From Alphaproteobacteria bacterium (GTDB lineage: Bacteria > Pseudomonadota > Alphaproteobacteria > Micavibrionales > SZUA-601): a DNA stretch of 5,850 nucleotides. The translations under genes and the position numbers were made by a program. The notes under the pieces were generated by a model. The model ran no database searches, had not been told where the DNA came from, and was given only the letters and a program-made list of their open reading frames with translations. This document shows positions 1 to 5,265 of this stretch, in pieces (position 1 is the first letter of the stretch; every line of letters begins with the position of its first letter). The stretch spans positions 1-5,850 of the forward strand of contig QKJH01000208.1 in assembly GCA_003250865.1 (NCBI GenBank), given 5' to 3'.

Positions 1-1938
1 AACTGGTTGATATGCCCAGTTCGGATTGTAATTGTCACCGGTATAAAATACTGCCGATTGAAGCCCTTTTGCCATTTTTGACGGCTCAACCGTCATGGAC
101 ATAGGAGTATAATAGCCATAATCGTAATCGTATGTACCATCGAAGCTGTCCCCGCAATAGTAGGTTAAGCTCTGCATATTACTGATAGCCGTATTAAGCT
201 CTTTTATGAGCTTATCAACTGCCAGTTTAAAGTCCAGATTTTCACACAGCTCCTGGGCATTATTTTCCTTAAAGATGTTTTCAACCTTTCCTGAACAGGA
301 GGCAATCTTTGGTTTACGAGAAAATGAAATAGGTTGCCTCATACTGGCAGATCTATCCACAACAATGGCCAGAATATCAACGTCCGACATCGTCTTACAG
401 GTATTATCACCGGCGTTACAACTTGTCATTTCTCCCGTATCTTTTGCGTATCCATTTGAACGGGCCAATGCATCAAACTCTTCAGCAGTTTGAGCCTGCT
501 TCAATACCGTAGGAAGGCCTCCATTATCATCAAGCTGAACCTTTATATGTCCTTTTAACTTAACCTCCATTTCACCAGCGGACGCAATCGAGTCCGCCAT
601 ATTACAGGTAACATTTGTTTCGCGGTAATCCTTCTTTTCGCAATCAACAATGGTGTTATAGAAGTTATAGATGGACTTTGTTGTTTCACCCTCAATCACA
701 TTTCCGTTTTCATCAACGTCCGAGACCGTACATTCGCGGTACTGGTAATTTGAATTGATGTCACCAAACCATCCCTTACCGCACGATTTCATACAATCAC
801 CACCATCATCAACCAACTGGAAGACGCTAAGCGCAACGGTTTCTGCGGCGCAACTATTCATCAGGGGTTCGGCACAATTATCAAGAGAGTACCGTTTAAT
901 CCCATTAACATCACTGACCAGTCTGATGGTACTACATTCGGTTACATCTTTAAGCTCCTCGCTATCGTTTGCGACAATCGGGTTGCTAATCGTGCTGTTA
1001 TCATCTTTAACGCCGGAACATTCGATAATACGTTTTGTTGCCTCTTCGGCAGAGACCTGCTCACATTGCCCCGTAAGTTTATCACAGAACACCTGTTTGC
1101 GCGGATCAACTGCCAAGTTTTTCAATTTATCAAGCCAGTCAACATTGCTGCCATCTCTTAATGACCATTCGATAACAACATCTTCTTCCTGCTTGGGGTC
1201 GGTACAGGTATTGGATATTTCGACCCAATCACCTTGGGTAAGTATCTCTTTTTGTCCCGGTTCATTGTCCAGCTTCTTGGCGGTAACGCTTTCGATTTCA
1301 CGGCGGTTGATAATCGCTCCAACCTTACCCGGAGGGCAGCTTTGTGTTTCATATTCATAGTTTTTGTAAACATGGGTTGTCTGACTATCGGCAATGATTT
1401 TTGCCTCAAGAACAACAACCGGCGAATTTTCAAAAATTTCGGGATTGCCTGAAACGTCTGCTTCACAAGATGCCGGCACATCAACCGCTGCGCCGCTACG
1501 ATAATATCCGACGGAGTCTGCACCATAACGCTCAACCAGCGCCTCACGGATTTTCTCCGTGGTGGCTCCTTCGCTTAAATAGCCAAGCCCGTTGATTTTA
1601 TCTTTTTTAAGATAGGCATACATACCGGCATTACCGGAACACAGACCAACCCCGACCGTTTCGGACTGCGTCAAAGCAAAACCTCCCCCGGTAATCAGGG
1701 CGTTATAAGCTTCATCCGATGTTACGCCGCCCGCGTCAAAAATCTCTTGCACCAATACTTGAACACGTGCGAGCTCGTTTTCCAGAGTTTGTGACATGGA
1801 TGCGGCTGTAATTTCCTCAACACTCGCCTGAGTAATGCGCGTCTGACGGTTGGATGCCCGTTTATCACCGGGCAAACAGGCCACAATAAAAATTGATAAA
1901 AGAAATAATATCAATACTCTAGATGACATTTTAACCAT
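1..1938 (-). CDS. Predicted VWA-domain, cysteine-rich lipoprotein (C-terminus beyond left edge)
   Basis: Reading leftwards from an ATG at 1938, the frame stays open for 646 codons to the window edge. Residues 1-20 form a lipoprotein signal peptide: MVKMSSR, then a hydrophobic stretch ending I18-V19-A20-C21, a fair lipobox. Leu at +2 suggests the outer membrane if the enterobacterial Lol rule holds. About 29-180 is probably helical and polar. The whole has 21 cysteines, 20 after the lipobox, which suggests disulfides in the periplasm or on the surface. Residues 407-418 (DVDENGNVIEGE) match an EF-hand-type calcium loop. A VWA domain starts near 520: hydrophobic strand VDILAIVV, then the MIDAS residues D528, S530 and S532 (DRSASM), and a helix near 565-580. 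The rest of the domain is outside the window. Start choice: GGGG lies 6 nt before this ATG; in-frame ATGs at 1950 and 1929 are alternatives. VWA-MIDAS domains usually bind protein ligands through a metal. Adhesion, surface display or envelope assembly are possible roles, but the specific function is unknown. Confidence 0.5.
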   Translation of the reverse strand, partial: MVKMSSRVLILFLLSIFIVACLPGDKRASNRQTRITQASVEEITAASMSQTLENELARVQVLVQEIFDAGGVTSDEAYNALITGGGFALTQSETVGVGLCSGNAGMYAYLKKDKINGLGYLSEGATTEKIREALVERYGADSVGYYRSGAAVDVPASCEADVSGNPEIFENSPVVVLEAKIIADSQTTHVYKNYEYETQSCPPGKVGAIINRREIESVTAKKLDNEPGQKEILTQGDWVEISNTCTDPKQEEDVVIEWSLRDGSNVDWLDKLKNLAVDPRKQVFCDKLTGQCEQVSAEEATKRIIECSGVKDDNSTISNPIVANDSEELKDVTECSTIRLVSDVNGIKRYSLDNCAEPLMNSCAAETVALSVFQLVDDGGDCMKSCGKGWFGDINSNYQYRECTVSDVDENGNVIEGETTKSIYNFYNTIVDCEKKDYRETNVTCNMADSIASAGEMEVKLKGHIKVQLDDNGGLPTVLKQAQTAEEFDALARSNGYAKDTGEMTSCNAGDNTCKTMSDVDILAIVVDRSASMRQPISFSRKPKIASCSGKVENIFKENNAQELCENLDFKLAVDKLIKELNTAISNMQSLTYYCGDSFDGTYDYDYGYYTPMSMTVEPSKMAKGLQSAVFYTGDNYNPNWAYQPV

Positions 1939-2000
1939 AGCTAGCCCCATCTTTCGCGCGAATCAGATACAATAAGTTACAACCTTTGTATTTACATAAA

Positions 2001-2029
2001 ATTTTAGCATATTTTTCGTTAATTTTCAC
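2001..2029 (-). promoter_or_regulatory. Candidate promoter for the VWA lipoprotein gene
   Basis: On the minus strand, GTGAAA (2029-2024, 4 of 6 to TTGACA) and TAAAAT (2006-2001, 5 of 6 to TATAAT) are separated by 17 bp. Transcription would start near 1994 and give a leader of roughly 55 nt. The region is very AT-rich, so chance matches are likely. The call rests on spacing and position only. Confidence 0.35.
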
Positions 2030-2057
2030 TTACTTTCATGCAGTTACACATCCCACA

Positions 2058-2085
2058 TTTACAAGCCTCCCCTTTTTAGTATAAA
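2058..2085 (+). promoter_or_regulatory. Candidate promoter P1 for accD
   Basis: TTTACA (2058-2063, 5 of 6 to the sigma-70 -35 consensus) and TATAAA (2080-2085, 5 of 6 to -10) lie 16 bp apart. This is the best hexamer pair in the divergent region. Transcription would start near 2092, leaving a leader of about 75 nt before accD. The -10 box overlaps AAAAGGAG (2083-2090), which would therefore not be in the message. Confidence 0.45.
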
Positions 2086-2093
2086 AGGAGTCC

Positions 2094-2122
2094 TTGCATA
2101 ACACAATGCGCTTGAGTATAAA
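2094..2122 (+). promoter_or_regulatory. Weaker candidate promoter P2 for accD
   Basis: TTGCAT (2094-2099, 3 of 6) and TATAAA (2117-2122, 5 of 6) are separated by the ideal 17 bp, 36-37 bp downstream of P1. A third weak pair, ATGACG (2122-2127) and TATAAC (2145-2150), also has a 17-bp spacer but would leave almost no leader. At most one or two of these can be expected to be real. Confidence 0.25.
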
Positions 2123-2140
2123 TGACGAACCATAACAAAT

Positions 2141-2157
2141 CCTTTATAACGAAAAGG
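2141..2157 (+). promoter_or_regulatory. Small hairpin covering the accD ribosome binding site
   Basis: CCTTT (2141-2145) can pair with AAAGG (2153-2157), the core of the accD Shine-Dalgarno sequence AAAAGG (2152-2157), leaving a 7-nt loop. The stem is only 5 bp, so it would be weak, but its partner is exactly the ribosome-binding bases. The SD itself is 11 nt from the ATG, slightly long. Confidence 0.3.
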
Positions 2158-2168
2158 TTGATACCACA

Positions 2169-3050
2169 ATGAATTGGCTTACCAGCTTTGTCCGCCCAAA
2201 AATCCGGGCTCTTGTACAAAAAGACACACCGGATAATCTGTGGGAAAAATGCCCCAGCTGCGGCGGCATGCTTTTTCACCGCGATCTGACCAAAAGTTTG
2301 AATGTTTGCCACCATTGTGGCCACCATTTGCGCCTTCCTATTGAGGAGCGTCTGCAAAGTCTGTTTGATGATGGCCGCTATACCGAAGTAGCCGTTCCGG
2401 CCGTTGTTCAGGATCCATTGAAATTCAAAGACCAGAAACGCTATACTGACCGTATCAAAGATGCCAAAAGCAAAACAAAACGCGATGATGTCGTTATTGT
2501 TGCCAAAGGTAATATCAAGGGCAACCCAACCGTTATTGCCGCCTTCAACTTTGCTTATATGGGCGGATCAATGGGCATGGCCGTCGGTAATGCACTGGTT
2601 AAAGCCGCTGAAACAGCCGTTGAAACAAAATCGGCTCTTATTGCCATCCCTTCATCGGGTGGCGCACGCATGCAAGAGGGAATTTTATCCCTGATGCAAA
2701 TGCCGCGTTCGATTATCGCCGTGGACATGGTTAAAGAAGCCGGCCTGCCCTATATCGTGCTATTGACTGACCCGACAACGGGCGGCGTTTCCGCTTCGTT
2801 TGCCATGGTAGGCGACATCCATATTGCCGAACCGGGCGCCCAGATTGGTTTTGCCGGTAAACGCGTCATTCAGGAAACCATTCGCGAACAACTGCCCGAT
2901 GGCTTTCAGACAGCCGAATATCTGATGGAACACGGCATGGTCGACATGGTCATCCACCGTAAAGATTTGCCGCGTGAAATCGGAAAAATACTGGGAATTT
3001 TAATGAAAACGCCATTCGGTTCCGAAGTAATGGCGCTGGAAAGCAAATAA
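2169..3050 (+). CDS. accD: Acetyl-CoA carboxylase, carboxyltransferase subunit beta
   Basis: AccD pairs with AccA to form the cytoplasmic carboxyltransferase that moves CO2 from carboxybiotin on AccB to acetyl-CoA, giving malonyl-CoA for fatty acid synthesis. The 293-residue length is normal. An N-terminal Cys4 zinc finger is complete: C28, C31, C47 and C50. The crotonase-like carboxyltransferase core follows, with MGGSMG at 131-136, the oxyanion-type SSGGARMQEG at 162-171, LTDPTTGGVSASFAM at 199-213 and IGFAGKRVIQ at 226-235. The start at MNWLTSF agrees with alphaproteobacterial AccD and is preceded by AAAAGG. It is the first plus-strand gene after the divergent region, and dcd follows after 22 bp, so the two are probably cotranscribed. 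In many alphaproteobacteria accD is followed by folC and preceded by trp genes; neither is seen here. No accA or accBC is in the window. Confidence 0.97.
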   Translation: MNWLTSFVRPKIRALVQKDTPDNLWEKCPSCGGMLFHRDLTKSLNVCHHCGHHLRLPIEERLQSLFDDGRYTEVAVPAVVQDPLKFKDQKRYTDRIKDAKSKTKRDDVVIVAKGNIKGNPTVIAAFNFAYMGGSMGMAVGNALVKAAETAVETKSALIAIPSSGGARMQEGILSLMQMPRSIIAVDMVKEAGLPYIVLLTDPTTGGVSASFAMVGDIHIAEPGAQIGFAGKRVIQETIREQLPDGFQTAEYLMEHGMVDMVIHRKDLPREIGKILGILMKTPFGSEVMALESK

Positions 3051-3072
3051 TCAGAGCAAAAGGAATAGCATC

Positions 3073-3627
3073 ATGACGATAATGCCTGACCACTGGATAC
3101 GTGAGCAATCGCTGGAAAATGGCATGATTACGCCATTTGTTGAAAAACAGAAGCGTGATGGTTGTGTGTCGTACGGCCTATCCTCTTTCGGTTATGACGC
3201 CCGTCTGGCTCCGGAGTTCAAGATTTTCACCAATGTCGACAATGCCATTATTGATCCCAAGGATTTTCAGGAAAGCACTTTTGTCGACCGTAAAGGCGAT
3301 TACTGCATTATTCCGCCGAACTCCTTTGTTTTATCGACCACTATCGAAGTCTTTAAAATTCCGAACGACGTGCTGGTTCTGTGCATCGGAAAAAGCACCT
3401 ATGCACGGTGCGGTTTAATTGTCAACGTCACCCCTATCGAGCCCGGCTGGGAAGGCCAGATTACGCTGGAAATCTCCAACACGACCCCGCTACCGGCCAA
3501 AGTGTACGCCAATGAGGGCATTGCCCAGTTCCTTTTCTTTAAAGGAGCGTCAGCCTGTGAGATATCCTATGCCGACAGGGCAGGCAAATATATGGGACAA
3601 CGCGGCACGACGACGGCGCGACTGTAA
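3073..3627 (+). CDS. dcd: dCTP deaminase
   Basis: Dcd deaminates dCTP to dUTP in the cytoplasm; dUTPase then makes dUMP, the precursor of dTMP. The 184-residue protein has the dUTPase-like trimeric fold. Visible hallmarks are the YGLSSFGYDARL segment at 34-45, the nucleotide-binding GKSTYAR at 106-112, VTPIEPGWEGQITLEISN at 119-136 with E133 as the expected catalytic glutamate, and the C-terminal GKYMGQRG segment that closes over the nucleotide. The sequence resembles the proteobacterial monofunctional deaminase. A bifunctional dCTP deaminase/dUTPase cannot be fully excluded from sequence alone, but is less likely. The start is supported by AAAAGGA (3058-3064), 8 nt upstream; an ATG three codons in (3082) is less well placed. 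It lies 22 bp after accD and 50 bp before murA. Confidence 0.96.
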   Translation: MTIMPDHWIREQSLENGMITPFVEKQKRDGCVSYGLSSFGYDARLAPEFKIFTNVDNAIIDPKDFQESTFVDRKGDYCIIPPNSFVLSTTIEVFKIPNDVLVLCIGKSTYARCGLIVNVTPIEPGWEGQITLEISNTTPLPAKVYANEGIAQFLFFKGASACEISYADRAGKYMGQRGTTTARL

Positions 3628-3637
3628 TCCCATTCAT

Positions 3638-3679
3638 GTATAATTCTATTATTTACAAATAACGCGAGTATAATTCTAT
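3638..3679 (+). repeat. Pair of 12-bp direct repeats in the dcd-murA gap
   Basis: GTATAATTCTAT occurs exactly at 3638-3649 and again at 3668-3679, with a period of 30 bp, close to three helical turns. Each copy contains a perfect -10 hexamer, TATAAT (3639-3644 and 3669-3674), but neither has a recognisable -35 at normal spacing. Only the first could drive murA, with a start near 3651. The second copy overlaps the A and T of the murA start codon. The pair could be a regulator site, a duplicated promoter or chance in AT-rich DNA. Confidence 0.6.
3649..3662. repeat. AT-rich palindrome between the direct repeats
   Basis: TTATTTACAAATAA is a perfect inverted repeat of 6-bp arms around AC, placed between the two 12-bp direct repeats. 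As RNA it could fold only a weak all-AU stem and no U-tract follows, so it is not a convincing terminator. As DNA it has the size and symmetry of a dimeric regulator site, but no regulator is identified. Confidence 0.45.
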
Positions 3680-4967
3680 GGATAAGATTCGTATCATCGG
3701 CGGCAACATGCTTAACGGTACTATTCCCGTCAGCGGTGCCAAAAATGCCACCCTTCCCCTGATGTGTGCCACTTTGCTGACTGAAGAGACGCTGACACTG
3801 GAAAACGTGCCGGATTTGGCCGACATTAAAACACTTATCCGCCTGCTTGGTTCGCTCGGCACACATGTCGAGATTGACGGTGATGCCACAGCCAAAGCCG
3901 ATATTGGCCGCGTTATCCATTTTACCAGTGCCGACATTAACAATCCGATTGCCCACTATGATTTGGTTAAACAGATGCGCGCCAGCGTTCTGGTTCTGGG
4001 GCCTATGCTTGCCCGTTTGGGACATGCCAAAGTATCCCTTCCGGGTGGTTGTGCCATCGGGGCACGGCCGGTTGACCTGCATATTGACGGTTTGACCGCC
4101 ATGGGCGCCAATATCACGATTGAAGACGGCTATATTGTTGCCAGCGCACCCGAGGGTCTAAAAGGCTGCAAATTCCATTTTCCCAAAGTATCAGTCGGCG
4201 CAACCGAAAACCTGATGATGGCCGCTTCCTTGGCAAAAGGAGAAACTGTTCTAACCAATGTTGCCCGTGAACCGGAGATTGTTGATTTAGGACAGTGTCT
4301 AATGGCCATGGGTGCCAAGATTGAAGGATTGGGAACCGATAAACTGACTATTCAAGGAGTCGAAAAGCTTCATGGTGCGCACCACCGCGTGGTCTGTGAC
4401 CGCATCGAAGCCGGAACCTATGCCATTGCCGTGGCCATGACGGGCGGTGAGGTTCTTTTAAAAGGCGCAAATATGTGCCTATTCAAAGCGACGGCGGAAA
4501 AACTGAAAGAAGCCGGCGTTACGTTGAAACAGGAAGAAAACGGCCTGCGCGTTTCGCGTGACCCGAAAGTGCCGTTGAAACCGTTTGATGCCATGACCGA
4601 ACCGTTTCCGGGATTTGCCACCGACTTACAGGCACAAATGATGACCCTGCTGTGCATTGCCGAAGGTGCGGGCATGATTACCGAAACGATTTTTGAAAAC
4701 CGCTTCATGCATGTGCCGGAACTAATGCGTTTGGGTGCCAATATCACCATTCACAACTCTTCGGCTCTGGTACGCGGCGTCAAACAGCTCAAAGGGGCGC
4801 CGGTGATGGCCACCGATTTACGCGCTTCTGTGTCACTGGTTCTGGCAGGGCTGGTTGCCAATGGTGAGACTACCGTTGACCGCATTTATCACCTTGACCG
4901 CGGTTACGAGCGGATTGAAGAAAAATTGCGTGCCTGCGGTGCCAATATCGAGCGAATTCACGGATAG
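3678..4967 (+). CDS. murA: UDP-N-acetylglucosamine 1-carboxyvinyltransferase
   Basis: MurA transfers enolpyruvate from phosphoenolpyruvate to UDP-GlcNAc, the first committed step of peptidoglycan precursor synthesis in the cytoplasm. The 429-residue product has the two-domain inside-out barrel of EPSP-synthase-like enzymes. Key residues are present: K22-N23 in SGAKNA, catalytic C125 in PGGCAIGARPVDLH, R130, D316 in the FATDLQAQ motif, R382 in ATDLRAS, and the near-terminal HLDRGYERIEEKL. Because the active-site residue is Cys rather than Asp, fosfomycin sensitivity is expected from family knowledge. The start MDKIRIIGG matches the family and an in-frame stop at 3660-3662 excludes a longer protein, yet there is no good Shine-Dalgarno: only GAG, 9 nt upstream. 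It sits 50 bp after dcd and 67 bp before infA. Antisense frames over this gene are shadows. Confidence 0.98.
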   Translation: MDKIRIIGGNMLNGTIPVSGAKNATLPLMCATLLTEETLTLENVPDLADIKTLIRLLGSLGTHVEIDGDATAKADIGRVIHFTSADINNPIAHYDLVKQMRASVLVLGPMLARLGHAKVSLPGGCAIGARPVDLHIDGLTAMGANITIEDGYIVASAPEGLKGCKFHFPKVSVGATENLMMAASLAKGETVLTNVAREPEIVDLGQCLMAMGAKIEGLGTDKLTIQGVEKLHGAHHRVVCDRIEAGTYAIAVAMTGGEVLLKGANMCLFKATAEKLKEAGVTLKQEENGLRVSRDPKVPLKPFDAMTEPFPGFATDLQAQMMTLLCIAEGAGMITETIFENRFMHVPELMRLGANITIHNSSALVRGVKQLKGAPVMATDLRASVSLVLAGLVANGETTVDRIYHLDRGYERIEEKLRACGANIERIHG

Positions 4968-4969
4968 CC

Positions 4970-4998
4970 TTGCTTTTTCTTAAAGAAAAGAGTAAAAC
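4970..4998 (+). promoter_or_regulatory. Weak candidate promoter for infA-maf
   Basis: TTGCTT (4970-4975, 3 of 6) and TAAAAC (4993-4998, 4 of 6) are separated by 17 bp in the 67-bp gap between murA and infA. Spacing is ideal but the hexamers are poor. The region also holds the imperfect palindrome CTTTTTCTTAAAGAAAAG (4973-4990). It may equally be only a transcribed spacer. Confidence 0.2.
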
Positions 4999-5034
4999 AA
5001 TCTCCATTGAAACAAATTTGGAGTATATATCTGC

Positions 5035-5253
5035 ATGTCAAAAGAAGATTTAATGGAATTTGAAGGCGTTGTTCAGGAACTTCTTCCCAATGCCATGTTC
5101 CGCGTTGAATTAAGCAACGGGCACGTTGTAATTGCCCACACATCAGGAAAAATGCGTAAAAACCGCATCCGTATCCTGAGCGGCGATAAAGTAACCGTGG
5201 AAATGACCCCGTATGATTTGACCAAAGGTCGCATCACCTTCCGCCATAAATAA
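5035..5253 (+). CDS. infA: Translation initiation factor IF-1
   Basis: IF-1 binds the A site of the 30S ribosomal subunit during initiation and assists IF-2 and IF-3. The 72-residue length is exactly standard, and nearly all of it is one S1-like OB-fold: FEGVVQELLPNAMFRVELSNGHVVIAHTSGKM, then the basic stretch RKNRIRI, then GDKVTVEMTPYDLTKGRITFR. The start is set by the conserved MSKEDLMEFEG. A GGAG (5020-5023) precedes it, but 11 nt away, which is long. CTCCA (5002-5006) could pair with TGGAG (5019-5023) over that site, a weak 5-bp stem. maf follows after 12 bp, with its probable SD overlapping the infA stop codon, so translational coupling is likely. Confidence 0.98.
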   Translation: MSKEDLMEFEGVVQELLPNAMFRVELSNGHVVIAHTSGKMRKNRIRILSGDKVTVEMTPYDLTKGRITFRHK

Positions 5254-5256
5254 AGG
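5252..5256 (+). promoter_or_regulatory. Ribosome binding site of maf overlapping the infA stop
   Basis: AAAGG begins inside the infA TAA codon (5251-5253) and lies 9 nt before the maf ATG at 5266. It is a better SD than the AGGA directly abutting the ATG. The overlap suggests that ribosomes finishing infA help start maf. Confidence 0.5.
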
Positions 5257-5265
5257 CACCTAGGA

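Noticed and set aside
206..493. Plus-strand open frame of 95 codons
   Set aside because: It lies antisense to the continuous lipoprotein frame, which has a signal peptide and VWA motif; the product has no recognisable domain.
755..1360. Plus-strand open frame of 201 codons, Ser/Leu-rich
   Set aside because: It is antisense to the lipoprotein gene; Ser/Leu-rich low-complexity sequence is typical of a shadow frame and no SD or family match is visible.
1158..1547. Minus-strand open frame of 129 codons
   Set aside because: It is on the same strand as the lipoprotein but in another frame; the 646-codon frame with recognisable features takes precedence.
2071..2088. CCTTTT/AAAAGG inverted repeat as a terminator or operator
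   Set aside because: The stem is only 6 bp, there is no upstream plus-strand gene to terminate, and it overlaps a better-supported -10 box.
2076..2357. Minus-strand open frame of 93 codons across the accD promoter region
   Set aside because: It overlaps the accD zinc finger coding region antisense and the divergent promoters; no supporting feature.
3567..4082. Minus-strand open frame of 171 codons
   Set aside because: It is antisense to the end of dcd and the start of murA, both certain genes, and shows no domain.
4973..4990. Palindrome after murA as an intrinsic terminator
   Set aside because: The arms are imperfect and AT-rich with almost no loop, and no U-tract follows on the plus strand.
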